The notes under the pieces: generated by a model | What the model was told of the DNA's origin: nothing | The model's database searches: none | What the model saw: only the letters and a program-made list of their open reading frames with translations | Assembly: GCF_900403705.1 (NCBI RefSeq) | Contig: NZ_OUNR01000012.1 | Coordinates: 124,001 to 188,000 of the forward strand | Source of the DNA: Nitrospira lenta | Lineage (GTDB): Bacteria > Nitrospirota > Nitrospiria > Nitrospirales > Nitrospiraceae | Reading direction: 5' to 3' | Length of the DNA stretch: 64,000 bases | Shown: piece by piece, positions 7,534 to 16,078 of the stretch | How positions within the stretch are numbered: position 1 is the first letter of the stretch | How the letters are laid out: every line of letters starts with the position of its first letter | Made by a program: the position numbers and the translations under genes

Positions 7534-8352
7534 CTAGACAATCTTGAGTGATGAAAAATCGATGCCCTCGGGCCCTGATGGCATTTTGAGCTTCAAACTT
7601 TCAAGCGCCTCCACGACACGCTCCGCCACCACTAGGTTGCGGTACCACTTTCGGTTCGCCGGCACGATATACCAAGGCGCCTGCTTCGTACTGGTCGCTG
7701 AGATCACATCCTCGAAAGCCCGCATGTACCCATCCCACAATTTCCGTTCCTCTAAGTCGCCGGAATTCCATTTCCAGCGTTTTCCCGGATCGGCAATACG
7801 GGCTTCGAGGCGTTCCTTCTGTTCCGCTTTCGAAATATGGAGAAAGAACTTCAGGATCACCGTGCCGTTATCGTGCAGCAGCTCTTCGAACATCTTGATC
7901 TGATTGAAGCGCCGCTTGACGGTGGCCTCCGACACCCACCCATGCACCCGCGTGATGAGCACGTCTTCGTAATGGGATCGGTTGAAGATACCGATGTGCC
8001 CGTTCGGCGGGGCTTCACGATGGACCCGCCAGAGAAAGTCATGCGCCAGTTCGTCTTTCGACGGCGTCTTAAACGCGACGACGTTGCATCCCTGAGGATT
8101 CACGCCGGACATCACATTTCGAATCGTCCCGTCTTTGCCGCTCGTATCCATGCCTTGCAGCACGATGAGCACAGACCGCGTGGCATTGGCATACAAACGC
8201 TCCTGCAATTCCGCAAGCCGGGCGATAAGTTTAGCCGTGTCTGCTTTCGCCTTGTCTTTACCCTGATCCGTCTTCTTGTACTCACCAGTCTCGTCCGGAT
8301 CGTGGTCCTTCAGCTTCACCTTTCCAGCCGATGTCACCTCATACTGTTTCAT
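7534..8352 (-). CDS. ppk2: Polyphosphate kinase 2 family protein (PPK2)
   Basis: 272 residues, the size of single-domain PPK2 enzymes, which transfer phosphate between polyphosphate and nucleoside mono- or diphosphates in the cytoplasm. The Walker A motif GMDTSGKDG is at 67-75, Walker B with FNRSHYEDV at 123-131, and a lid segment ARIADPGKRWKW follows. The pattern ANRKWYRNLVVAERVVE near the end is typical of the family. The substrate class (AMP, ADP or both) cannot be assigned by eye. ATG at 8352 has only a weak upstream ribosome site. No ppk1 or ppx gene is visible, so its link to phosphate storage or energy buffering is inferred. Confidence 0.92.
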   Translation of the reverse strand: MKQYEVTSAGKVKLKDHDPDETGEYKKTDQGKDKAKADTAKLIARLAELQERLYANATRSVLIVLQGMDTSGKDGTIRNVMSGVNPQGCNVVAFKTPSKDELAHDFLWRVHREAPPNGHIGIFNRSHYEDVLITRVHGWVSEATVKRRFNQIKMFEELLHDNGTVILKFFLHISKAEQKERLEARIADPGKRWKWNSGDLEERKLWDGYMRAFEDVISATSTKQAPWYIVPANRKWYRNLVVAERVVEALESLKLKMPSGPEGIDFSSLKIV

Positions 8353-8479
8353 TTCGACGCCCTTTCCCCCACATGGTCAGGATGGACAAACAACCCTCAG
8401 TCATCATCTGTGCATCACTACCATACGCCGACCGATTCAAAGATGGAACGGGGAGACGAGGACCGACGCCGAACGCGCG

Positions 8480-8827
8480 CTATTCCGGAGGGCGCCCTTT
8501 TTCTTTAAGAGACGGGGGACGCATGAGTTCGCTGAAACTCAAGGGCGGCGGGGAGTCTTGAGGCGGAGAAGAAGACACGGTCATATTCCCGAAGAGAAAG
8601 GCAAAGAGTCCGCACGCGACGATTCCAATCATGATGAACAGCATAGCGGGCCCATCGCTGGTCCAATGCGCCTTCTGCCCCACAACGAAGAGAAGGATCA
8701 TCCCGGCCAAAGAGAGCAGCGTCAAACCACCGGTGACGATTCGAGCCATGCCCCGAATCACACCGTTCCCGGACGCGAGCCCCCAGATCAGCAGACAGAG
8801 CACTACACCAATGATAAGGACATTCAT
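8480..8827 (-). CDS. Small inner-membrane protein with about three transmembrane helices
   Basis: 115 residues beginning at ATG 8827, chosen because GGAGGAATC lies directly upstream. Hydrophobic segments are near residues 1-18 (VLIIGVVLCLLIWGLA), 27-50 (VTGGLTLLSLAGMILLFVVG) and 59-82 (AMLFIMIGIVACGLFAFLFG). They are followed by a Pro/Ser-rich cytoplasmic-looking tail of about 30 residues. I do not recognise the family. Its closest neighbours are ppk2 downstream and an FGE-like secreted protein upstream, with no clear functional link. Confidence 0.65.
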   Translation of the reverse strand: MNVLIIGVVLCLLIWGLASGNGVIRGMARIVTGGLTLLSLAGMILLFVVGQKAHWTSDGPAMLFIMIGIVACGLFAFLFGNMTVSSSPPQDSPPPLSFSELMRPPSLKEKGRPPE

Positions 8828-9148
8828 GATTCCTCCTCCGTGACCGTGCGGCCGTACTACGATGGTACGCACAATCCGCGCCATCGCGAAGAGAAAACAT
8901 ATTTCACCTCTGGATGCGTTGAAGAAAAACGCTTAGGAATAGAACGTGACAAGCATGGCCTTGCGCAACTGGCCACCAGTATCGAGGGATTCATATGAGA
9001 AGCGGGGCGGCCGTGAATCCTGGCCTTCCTGAAGGAAGCCGGGGATACCGGCCAATGTGTGCACGACGTAGAAGAAAAGTGCAGCAGCAGGCGAGTACGG
9101 AGGGAGCGGCTCCCGCTTCACGAGCGGAGGAACATGTCCGAAACCGCC
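8828..9148. other. Spacer of 321 bp without a confident gene
   Basis: Between the small membrane protein and the FGE-like gene. It contains the imperfect hairpin GGCCTTCC-tga-aGGAAGCC near 9022-9041. Open frames run on both strands: a plus-strand frame ending at 8998 and a 62-codon minus-strand frame at 8933-9121. Neither has a clear ribosome site or a recognisable domain. I treat it as non-coding or decayed. Confidence 0.4.
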
Positions 9149-10261
9149 CTACGGCAGTTTGGGCACCTCTTGCGCACAGCGAAATCCGACATTGGGATCT
9201 TGCTCTGTCGGGTCGCCCTTCGTCCGAAACGAGGAACGCAGCCGATAGGGGTTATTGATATAAGATCCGCCACGCTGAACCTTGGCCGTCCCTTCGATTG
9301 GCCCCCGCGGATTGATGGCCGGATTTTTGGCGAAATTAGCATAGAAATCTTCCGCATACCAATCCATCACCCATTCATAGAGATTGCCGGCCAGGTCGTG
9401 GGCGCCGTACGCGCTCTTCCCTTTGTCACGGTTGCCGATAGGGGAGACGGTCTCGCCTCCGCCTTCTTTCAAACCGAACACCGCATGCGCCGCCGTCGGG
9501 ACCTCGTTGCCCCAGGGATATACCCGTCCATCCGTCCCGCGAGCCGCCTTCTCCCATTCGGCTTCCGTCGGCAGCCGCTTGCCGGCCCAGAGGCAATACC
9601 CCATCGCGTCCATCCAGCTCACCCAGCGTACCGGCCGATCCGCATGAGTCACCGGCGTATCCTTATCCGAAAACCCCCACGGCGGTTCGCTCTGGATGGC
9701 CTCGACGAACTTGGCGAATCGCCCGTTTGTGACTTCAAATTTATCGAGATAAAACGTGTCGACATATACGCGATGCACGGGGGATTCGTCATCGTCACCT
9801 TTGTCACTGCCCATCGTAAACTCGCTGGCCGTCACCAGCACCATCGCCGCTCCGTCTTTGCCGGCTATCTCTGGAGGGAGTGGGGCCGTGGGTTTGGGAA
9901 GAGCCGACCCGTTAGCAAGATGCGGGGCCTTCGCCGGAGGTTTTGATTCGCCTTCTTGTACCTTGGGCTTGGATGGCGTTGGAGTGGATTCTGTTTTCCC
10001 TGGAACCGATTCTTTATTCGGGGTTTCCGCCGGAGCTCCAGAAGCCTGCGTCTTGACCGGAGGTTTCGTCTCAGCATCCTGCGCATGAGATTTTGGCAGA
10101 ACTGGATTCGGTACTGAGACAGGGGGAGTCGCAGGAGCCGGAACAGGAGTTGGAGTCGATTCTGACTTGGGGGCCACGATCTCGTCCGCCCATACAGGGG
10201 CGGTGACAGAAGACAATCCCATCATCACCATGCACATGGCAATCGTTGACCGAATGTCCAT
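9149..10261 (-). CDS. Secreted formylglycine-generating enzyme (SUMF1/FGE-sulfatase) family protein with Pro-rich linker
   Basis: 370 residues from ATG 10261 (GAGAGGGG about 9 bases upstream; an ATG at 10285 is less favoured). A signal peptide ends near APVWADE, then about 110 residues are Pro/Thr/Lys-rich and low complexity. An FGE-sulfatase domain spans about residues 140-365, with FTMGSDKGDDDESP, VDTFYLDKFEVTNG, PVRWVSWMDAMGYC, GKRLPTEAEWEKAARG, YPWGNE, LAGNLYEWVMDWY and RGGSY as conserved blocks. The catalytic Cys pair of true FGEs is not evident, so it is more likely a non-catalytic or differently acting member, acting in the periplasm or on the cell surface. Single gene. Confidence 0.85.
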   Translation of the reverse strand: MDIRSTIAMCMVMMGLSSVTAPVWADEIVAPKSESTPTPVPAPATPPVSVPNPVLPKSHAQDAETKPPVKTQASGAPAETPNKESVPGKTESTPTPSKPKVQEGESKPPAKAPHLANGSALPKPTAPLPPEIAGKDGAAMVLVTASEFTMGSDKGDDDESPVHRVYVDTFYLDKFEVTNGRFAKFVEAIQSEPPWGFSDKDTPVTHADRPVRWVSWMDAMGYCLWAGKRLPTEAEWEKAARGTDGRVYPWGNEVPTAAHAVFGLKEGGGETVSPIGNRDKGKSAYGAHDLAGNLYEWVMDWYAEDFYANFAKNPAINPRGPIEGTAKVQRGGSYINNPYRLRSSFRTKGDPTEQDPNVGFRCAQEVPKLP

Positions 10262-10385
10262 CCACCAACCCCTCTCGGAATTCAACGACCCGGCGATGAC
10301 AGCTCTCAGTTGCCCAGCCTCTCGTTTGAGGGTACCGAAAAGAGGCAGGCAAATCTAGAGGAGGCCCCTGCCGACGGTCATGAAC

Positions 10386-10949
10386 CTATCCGACTCGCTT
10401 GACGGTATTGGCATCCGTATGGTGAAAGAGTTCTTTCTGCCCGGTGACCTTCAATTGCGTATTTTCTTTATAACTGAAGCTGTCAGGACCGTGCACCGTG
10501 ATCGCAAGCTCATACCGAACAGTCTTGAACTCCCGGTCCAGAAACACATTCGAACAAATCCCCTGGGTATCCGAACCCACATCCGCAGAAATCGTGAAAT
10601 TCTTCGCAGCCGCCTCGGCCGGCCCCCCGGCCAGCACCGCCATCCCGCGCGGGATGACGAAACAACGCAGCAGTTGTTTCGCAGCAGCCTCCCAGAGCCA
10701 ATACCCGATTTCTTGGTGAAACGGCTCCGCTTCGCCCAGCCGCCAGGCCTTCCGTGAATACTGCAGTCCCTGAAGTTTCTGCTCATGATTCTCTACCGAA
10801 CCGATCGGTTCGAACGACAGCCGTTCCCGAAACGCATTCCGCTCCGTGCCGCGATCGTCGGAAGGAGCCACATCAGCCCCTTTGTCCCCTTCCCACACAC
10901 CAACCAGCGAAGCCAGAGGGCCGAGATCTTTCATGGAATCGGTATTCAT
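10386..10949 (-). CDS. Nitrobindin-like heme-binding beta-barrel family protein
   Basis: 187 residues from ATG 10949, preceded by AAAGGAG. The N-terminal GVWEGDKG (the GxWxGxG signature of the FABP/nitrobindin barrel), GYWLWEAAAKQLLRCFVIPRG in the middle and FHHTDANTVKRV at the C-terminus match the DUF1794/THAP4-like heme-binding domain. The barrel is extended by SFSYKENTQL. Members bind ferric heme and react with NO or peroxynitrite; an NO or peroxynitrite scavenging role would fit a nitrogen-cycle organism, but this is inference. In nitrobindins the heme-ligand His is near the C-terminus, and the HH pair here fits. Transcribed alone. Confidence 0.8.
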   Translation of the reverse strand: MNTDSMKDLGPLASLVGVWEGDKGADVAPSDDRGTERNAFRERLSFEPIGSVENHEQKLQGLQYSRKAWRLGEAEPFHQEIGYWLWEAAAKQLLRCFVIPRGMAVLAGGPAEAAAKNFTISADVGSDTQGICSNVFLDREFKTVRYELAITVHGPDSFSYKENTQLKVTGQKELFHHTDANTVKRVG

Positions 10950-11178
10950 AACGCTCCTTTGTTGGGACCACAACACGTTCAGGCAGTCCGATTGCAGAAC
11001 CGGAGAAACTCGATGGCAGACTTCTAGCAAAGTGCGGCCAAAAGAATCAATTCTTGGGCGTGATCTTCAGCTGCATCAGGCTCGGCCACGCGGATGGGCT
11101 ACGATTGTTGCCACCTGTTCAACCCCGCTGGCGAGACACCGGCAATGCAGCATGCGCGTTACCGGCTGAGACGCTTCG

Positions 11179-11850
11179 TCAATGTTCGCCACCGATCCTA
11201 GCGAGCACATCCGAAGCCAGCACGACCACTCCCTCGGCTGTCGGCACAGTCTTAACCAGCGCCTGCGCCACCGCCCGCGCAAGCACCGGCCGGTAGATTC
11301 CAGGAATGATGGGCGAGAGCAACCGGGCAATCGGAGTCGCTATCTTCTCGCCGATCCGCAATGGCTGCTGCAAGCCGTCTCGATCGCCCAGCAGCAGAGA
11401 GGGCCGGGCAATCACCAGCGCTGTGAAATCGAGTGCCTTCAGCGCATCTTCCAGCTCACCCTTGACGCGATTGTAGAACGTGACCGATCGCGCGTCGGCG
11501 GCCACCGCACTGACCAACCCTATGCGTCGAGCTCCCGCGGCGACTGCAGCTTGAGCCACCGCCAGATTGGCCGTCAGATCGACGGCGCGAAATGCCGCCT
11601 GGCTGCCCGCGATTTTGATCGTCGTGCCGAGCGCCAGATACACCTCATCAGCCTGCGGCAGCGCGGGCACGCAGCTGAAATCCACGATGTGGACCTGGAG
11701 CTTAGGGTGACGGATGTTCAAGGGTCTGCGGCTGAGCGCATGCACTTGGGAAACCGTCTGGTCGGCAAGCAAGGACTGAAGTATCAGGCCACCGACCAGC
11801 CCCGTCGCGCCCGCAAGCAACACCGTTCGTTGACCGGCAAGTATGGACAC
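11179..11850 (-). CDS. NAD(P)-binding Rossmann protein, HTATIP2/NmrA-like atypical SDR
   Basis: 223 residues starting at GTG 11850, which has AAGGAGAACCCC upstream. The dinucleotide-binding motif GATGLVGG is near residues 14-21, and the ALSRRP segment probably sets cofactor preference. VYLALGTT, LVSAVAA, FYNRVKGELE (YNxxK-like) and VIARPSLLLG follow the layout of the atypical SDR group that includes HTATIP2/YbjT-like oxidoreductases. The catalytic Tyr is in FYNRVKG. The substrate is unknown; quinone or aldehyde reduction is typical of the group. Single gene on the minus strand, upstream (in transcription) of nothing obvious. Confidence 0.8.
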   Translation of the reverse strand: MSILAGQRTVLLAGATGLVGGLILQSLLADQTVSQVHALSRRPLNIRHPKLQVHIVDFSCVPALPQADEVYLALGTTIKIAGSQAAFRAVDLTANLAVAQAAVAAGARRIGLVSAVAADARSVTFYNRVKGELEDALKALDFTALVIARPSLLLGDRDGLQQPLRIGEKIATPIARLLSPIIPGIYRPVLARAVAQALVKTVPTAEGVVVLASDVLARIGGEH

Positions 11851-12063
11851 GGGGTTCTCCTTACGTCACACGCACGGCATCCCGAGTATGGTCGGATAGC
11901 TGCCCCGTCCAACCCTGGAACGCTCGATACAAGGAATGAGGATCTTCACAACCGAGCAAGCACGCACTTTCTCAGCCCGACATCATTGCCCTCTGGTCGA
12001 ACGAGCTGTTGCACAGGCAAGAAACTCACTGGCAGGGGACCGGCGCCTTCAATCACGAGACAT

Positions 12064-12098
12064 CGAAAAAGAGGCGCCGGGTCGCACACAGTGCGGAT
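12064..12098 (-). terminator. Probable terminator of tmRNA
   Basis: Immediately 3' of the tmRNA on the minus strand, a small stem CGCAC-tgt-GTGCG is followed by GGCGCC and then CTCTTTTTCG. The T run fits Rho-independent termination, although the stem is short. Confidence 0.45.
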
Positions 12099-12448
12099 TG
12101 GTGGAGGCGAGGGGAGTTGAACCCCTGTCCGAAGACCTTCAGCACAACGGATCTACATGTGTAGCCGATCGTTTTAGTTTCGCAGCCACCCACGCCCATC
12201 GGCTGGCTTAGACTGGCCACTAGCCCAGTATTGTCTCGTCCTCAGCCGCTGAGCACCAGCCTTGGACCAGCCCGCTGTATCGCGCTCCGACCACCCCCGC
12301 GGGCCTCAGGTGGAGGAACGTCGCAGTTAATTAAGCTGCGAGTGCCAGTTCTTGATTGGCAGTTACATTTTCCCGGAGGATTTACGAGACCCCGAGAGCT
12401 CGACATGCACCGCTGACTTTAGTATCCCCGTCGAAACCGGTCGCCCCC
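12099..12448 (-). ncRNA. ssrA: Transfer-messenger RNA (tmRNA, SsrA)
   Basis: tmRNA rescues ribosomes stalled on broken mRNAs and adds a degradation tag, acting with SmpB (gene at 38423-38896). The 350-nt gene is on the minus strand. The 5' end GGGGGCGACCGGTTTCGACG pairs with the 3' TCGCCTCC to make the acceptor stem. The T arm GGGTTCAACTCCCC and an encoded CCA end complete the tRNA-like domain at 12099. The mRNA-like part, starting after ATGTAACT, codes the tag ANQELALAA ending in TAA (12331-12360). The remaining sequence between the tag and the 3' domain has GC-rich pseudoknot-like segments. Clear one-piece tmRNA. Confidence 0.97.
12331..12360 (-). other. tmRNA tag-peptide reading frame
   Basis: GCC (12360-12358) is the resume codon, followed by AAT CAA GAA CTG GCA CTC GCA GCT and TAA. 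It encodes ANQELALAA, with the LAA ending that ClpXP and related proteases recognise. It is one residue shorter than the common ANDENYALAA tags. Confidence 0.93.
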
Positions 12449-12651
12449 TTTCATTTGGACAGCTGTCGAAACAATCTTCTGGCTCGGCTGCCGGCGCGAC
12501 GCCGCCAGCCATTCCCAGAGAGAGATGTGCATGATACCGCACAAGTCAATGAGATGCCAGGGCACGAACACTCTTCACATCGGGACAATCGAACGTCATT
12601 CGCATGCCGCACACGGATCTCAGCGAGAAGGCGGCAGCCGATACCCTGCGC

Positions 12652-13587
12652 CTATGCGCCCCGTCGCTCGAGCGGAAACTTCCGTTCCCTCCAGGCATCA
12701 AGCCCGCCTTCGAGCGGACAGACGCGATGAATGCCCTTCTTCTTCAACAGCAGCGCGGTGCGGGCGCTGGAGACTTCGTTCGGACAGGAGCAGTAGAGAA
12801 TAATATCGCGGTCACGAGGAATCTCGTGGTGGCGATGCTCGATCTCTTCCATCCGGAAGCTCAAGGCCCCGGGGATCATCTCCGGATCCAGATGGAGGGT
12901 CAGCGGATGCCGGACATCGACAATCACCATGGGGTCGCCGGCATCCATGCGCTGCTTCAGTTCATCCACGGTAATCTTGGCCATTCGGATATCTCGCAGA
13001 AACTTTTGCTGATGGAAAAACTTGTACCCGATGAACCCAACCATCCCAACTCCGATGATGGCAAGAAACCAGCCGCCGGCTTGGTCAAAGAGTAGCCCAA
13101 GTTGCTCGAGTTGATTGCTGAAGAGCGCGCCCATGCCGACGCACAGTCCTGCCCAGATCACGGCTCCGGCCATATCGTAAAAGAGAAACGTCGCGGCGCC
13201 CATGCCCGTAATGCCAGCCAATGGCCGCACCACAGTGCTGACCCCGGGGATAAACTTCGCCATTAACAGGGAGCGCGGTCCATGCCGCTGGAAGAAATTC
13301 TGCGTGTCTCGCACGCAGGAATCCGGCTCAAGAGACAGCCGACACAAGACACCCAAGACCTTCCCGCCTTTGATCCGGCCCAGATAGTACCAGGCCAGGT
13401 CGGGAATCAGCGACGCGGCAATAGGAAACAGCAGCGCCGTCAGTAAAGGCATCTTGCCGGCCCCCACGAGTGCGCCGGCAGCGACCAACAACGGGATGGC
13501 CGGGATCGGCAAGCCCGCCTGTTCAACAAATACCACCCAGAACAGGACCGAGGCGCCGTGGTCGACAAGAAACTGCAAAGCATTCAT
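12652..13587 (-). CDS. DedA/VTT-family membrane protein fused to a rhodanese domain
   Basis: 311 residues. Residues 1-200 form a DedA (SNARE-associated, VTT) domain with about five hydrophobic segments, including EQAGLPIPAIPLL, the loop RHGPRSLLMAKFIPG and STVVRPLAG. Residues about 205-305 form a rhodanese domain with VIVDVRHP and the active-site loop YCSCPNEVSS, where the central Cys takes the thiosulfate or persulfide sulfur. DedA proteins move lipids or couple to proton gradients; rhodaneses move sulfane sulfur. The fused pair suggests a sulfur-handling step at the membrane, but the substrate is unknown. It is the last gene of a minus-strand run: the AlkA-like gene, then the MFS gene, then this. 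Confidence 0.88.
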   Translation of the reverse strand: MNALQFLVDHGASVLFWVVFVEQAGLPIPAIPLLVAAGALVGAGKMPLLTALLFPIAASLIPDLAWYYLGRIKGGKVLGVLCRLSLEPDSCVRDTQNFFQRHGPRSLLMAKFIPGVSTVVRPLAGITGMGAATFLFYDMAGAVIWAGLCVGMGALFSNQLEQLGLLFDQAGGWFLAIIGVGMVGFIGYKFFHQQKFLRDIRMAKITVDELKQRMDAGDPMVIVDVRHPLTLHLDPEMIPGALSFRMEEIEHRHHEIPRDRDIILYCSCPNEVSSARTALLLKKKGIHRVCPLEGGLDAWRERKFPLERRGA

Positions 13588-13605
13588 GCGGCCATCCTGT
13601 TCATG

Positions 13606-15243
13606 TCACGCGCTCTTGAATCGCGTCACTCTCGCAAAACCAATCGCCGCCAACGGTAGAGCTAGTCCTAAGAGCAATTGCGCGATGAGGAGCGGCCCCA
13701 GCTGACTATAGTCGGCGGGCGTTTGAACGGCGCCCGTTGCCTGGTCGTGCACCTCTCGCGTGACCACATACACCTCGTTCAAATATTTGGTCCCAAGCTG
13801 GCTCAACGACAGCGCCAGGTTCGTGAACGAGGCCATCACGGCAAAGAACGTGGCTTTCAAATTCTCCGGTGCTGAGTTGGCGATCCACGCCAGCATCGGA
13901 ATCATGGAAATCTGCCCGAGCGGGGATTCCAACGCCGTATCGATCAAGGCAATAAACCGCGCATCGATAAATCCGCCAGTCATCCGTGCAGTCCATTCGT
14001 GCAAGCCGTAATACATGCTCACCACCGGCAACGTGAGGATGGTCCCAATCACCGTCAGAAATCCCACCACATATGCGATGGATCGCTCGGCCATGAACCG
14101 CCGAAAGACAAACATGCCGGCCAGCGTCAACGTACTCCCGATCAGCGAGAGGATCGACAGAAATTGTTGATCGAACTTCAGGTGATCGATCATCCACCAG
14201 GTCGCCCCAGGGCCGGTGCCGGGAATCGCGCGGAAGATAAAGACGACCACGGCTGTCCCCACCAGCGTCAAGCGCTTGTCCGGTTCCAACTCACGCACTA
14301 GTCTGGCCATGAGGAACAACACGATCGCCATGGAGCCGATGAAGACGATTTCTTCACTATACGAAGAGCCGCCAAATCCGACCGTCACAGTAAACAGCGC
14401 GAAGACCAGGCTTCCGCCGAGAATCCACCAGTTGGGTTTCGTCGCGTCACCGCCATCGCCCCGGACATTCACCATCTCCTTCACCTGCGCGCGGGTGAAC
14501 CCCTGCTGAATCAGCGCGGCCATATGTCGCCGCCGCAGCATCCAGGCGACACCCACACCCAGCACCGACACAAAGGGAATCGCCAGCGCCAGCAGATACA
14601 CTTGCTTGTACAACCGAACCAGCTCCGCCTGCGGCAACCCCTCGGTGCCGCTGAATACATAGACGTTGATCATCGCCACCAGAATGCCGCCGCCCACAAT
14701 GGCCACGCGCCCGAGCGTCTGCATCGTCGTATGCATAAGCTTGCGCGTCGGCTCGTCAAACAGCCGGCCCTTCTCATCGACACGCGGCACCGCCTCGACA
14801 GTCATCGCATCGGCGACCGCATCCTGAATCACGTAGCCCACCGGCGCGAGCAACGTGCTCAGCACAAACCAGACTTCCGCCGGGAGCATCGCCGTCATCG
14901 CCTCACGATTACCGATCAGCGCGGCCATGATCCCGAGACTGACCGCCAGCAAACCCGCCCCGAGACCGACGAGCCAGCTCTTCCAACGCCACAAGAGATC
15001 CACCGTATGTCCAATAGGCATCTTGAGCGCCCAGGGAATGCCGGCCCAGAATCCGAGTGCCGCCAGGAATGAGGCCGAGAGGCCCAGATAATCTTTCACG
15101 AAGAATGTGCCGACGATGCCGGTCAGACCGGAAATCCCGTACGCCATGTAGACCATAAGCGGCGGAAGATACGACAGCCGCATCTCACGGCCTAAGGAAA
15201 GAATGTTGCGATCAATCCACTCGCAGATGCCGGTCAGTTTCAT
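13606..15243 (-). CDS. MFS-type transporter, possibly folate/biopterin (BT1) like
   Basis: 545 residues with about 12-14 hydrophobic helices and a long charged middle loop. The early helix region VYMAYGISGLTGIVGTFFVKDYLGLS and GIPWALKMPIGHTVDL resembles the start of BT1/FBT-family major-facilitator transporters; GYVIQDAVADAMTVEAVPR is also typical of that group. A folate or pterin substrate is therefore possible but not proven. ATG 15243 has an AAAGGACC ribosome site. It lies 9 bp after the glycosylase stop, so the two are almost certainly co-transcribed, with the DedA-rhodanese gene next. Confidence 0.75.
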   Translation of the reverse strand: MKLTGICEWIDRNILSLGREMRLSYLPPLMVYMAYGISGLTGIVGTFFVKDYLGLSASFLAALGFWAGIPWALKMPIGHTVDLLWRWKSWLVGLGAGLLAVSLGIMAALIGNREAMTAMLPAEVWFVLSTLLAPVGYVIQDAVADAMTVEAVPRVDEKGRLFDEPTRKLMHTTMQTLGRVAIVGGGILVAMINVYVFSGTEGLPQAELVRLYKQVYLLALAIPFVSVLGVGVAWMLRRRHMAALIQQGFTRAQVKEMVNVRGDGGDATKPNWWILGGSLVFALFTVTVGFGGSSYSEEIVFIGSMAIVLFLMARLVRELEPDKRLTLVGTAVVVFIFRAIPGTGPGATWWMIDHLKFDQQFLSILSLIGSTLTLAGMFVFRRFMAERSIAYVVGFLTVIGTILTLPVVSMYYGLHEWTARMTGGFIDARFIALIDTALESPLGQISMIPMLAWIANSAPENLKATFFAVMASFTNLALSLSQLGTKYLNEVYVVTREVHDQATGAVQTPADYSQLGPLLIAQLLLGLALPLAAIGFARVTRFKSA

Positions 15244-15252
15244 GAGGTCCTT

Positions 15253-15888
15253 TCACAATACCGTCGTCTCCTGTTTCGCCCGATCGGCTGCGCGCCACAA
15301 ATACCAGGCCGCCGCCGTGCGATACGGTTTCCATCGTTCGCCATAACGCAACACCTCTTTCGGCGTCGGCATCGTACGGCGGCGATAGGCAATGCGAAAC
15401 CCGTTGCGCACACCAAAGTCATCCACCGGCAAGACATCCGGCCGGCCCAGCTGGAAGATCAACAGCATCTCGACCGTCCAGCGGCCGATCCCGCGCACCG
15501 CAACAAGCCGTTCGACAATCGCGTCATCGTCGAGCATCTTGATCGCACGGCCGGTCGGGACCGTTCCATCAAGTGTCTTGGCTGCGAGATCGCGTAGAGC
15601 CAGCACCTTGGCGCCTGAAAAACCCGCTCCGCGAATGGCATCAACATGGACCGCGAGCAGTTCGGCGGGACGGGGAAATCGTCGGCCGGGAAAGAGCGCG
15701 ATGAACCGCTTCAGAATGCTTTCGGCCGCCTTTTCATGGAGCTGCTGAAATGCGATAGCCCGGACGAGAGACTCGAAGGGAGTACGGCGCACTTTCGGGA
15801 GCAGGGAGAATGGCCCCACGTCGCGGATCAGCCGGCCCATCACCGGATCGACCTTGGCCAAGTGTCGAGTTTGCTGAGAATCCTTCAT
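15253..15888 (-). CDS. DNA-3-methyladenine glycosylase II-like protein (HhH-GPD superfamily)
   Basis: 211 residues. The enzyme removes alkylated bases to start base-excision repair. The helix-hairpin-helix VRGIGRWTVEML is at about residues 131-142 and the catalytic Asp lies in LPVDDFGVRNG (probably D157). AIAFQQLHEKAAESI is the conserved N-terminal helix. It lacks the N-terminal domain of E. coli AlkA, so it matches the shorter bacterial Mag-type enzymes. First gene of a probable three-gene operon with an MFS transporter and a DedA-rhodanese protein; the functional link is not obvious. Confidence 0.9.
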   Translation of the reverse strand: MKDSQQTRHLAKVDPVMGRLIRDVGPFSLLPKVRRTPFESLVRAIAFQQLHEKAAESILKRFIALFPGRRFPRPAELLAVHVDAIRGAGFSGAKVLALRDLAAKTLDGTVPTGRAIKMLDDDAIVERLVAVRGIGRWTVEMLLIFQLGRPDVLPVDDFGVRNGFRIAYRRRTMPTPKEVLRYGERWKPYRTAAAWYLWRAADRAKQETTVL

Positions 15889-16013
15889 CCTAGATCACGC
15901 ACCGGCCTTGCGGACCATGCGGCAGTATGCTCAAGCAGATCACGGCTCTCGCACGCCCAACCTTGGCGCATAGACGTACTCGCCGCTGTACTCTGAGACC
16001 CTGAGCGTTGCGC

Positions 16014-16046
16014 CCTGCCTGCGCGAAGCGCTTCGGCGGAGGCAGG
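16014..16046 (-). terminator. Stem-loop 3' of the RidA gene
   Basis: CCTGCCT (16014-16020) pairs with AGGCAGG (16040-16046), with further GC-rich pairing inside. It lies about 30 bases after the stop codon of the RidA-family gene. It may terminate that transcript, although no T run follows. Confidence 0.4.
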
Positions 16047-16078
16047 AAACATCGCCGACTGTCTCGTTCGGCATTCTG

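Noticed and set aside
8933-9121. 62-codon minus-strand ORF in the 8.8-9.1 kb spacer
   Set aside because: No clear ribosome site, no domain, and it overlaps another open frame on the plus strand; kept only as part of the spacer description.
11182-12120. Plus-strand 312-codon frame overlapping the Rossmann gene and the tmRNA
   Set aside because: Overlaps two well-supported minus-strand genes, one of which is an RNA gene, and shows no domain.
12099-12180. Possible tRNA gene from the T-arm and CCA at the tmRNA 3' end
   Set aside because: The full 5' end, tag frame and acceptor pairing show it is the tRNA-like part of tmRNA, not a separate tRNA.
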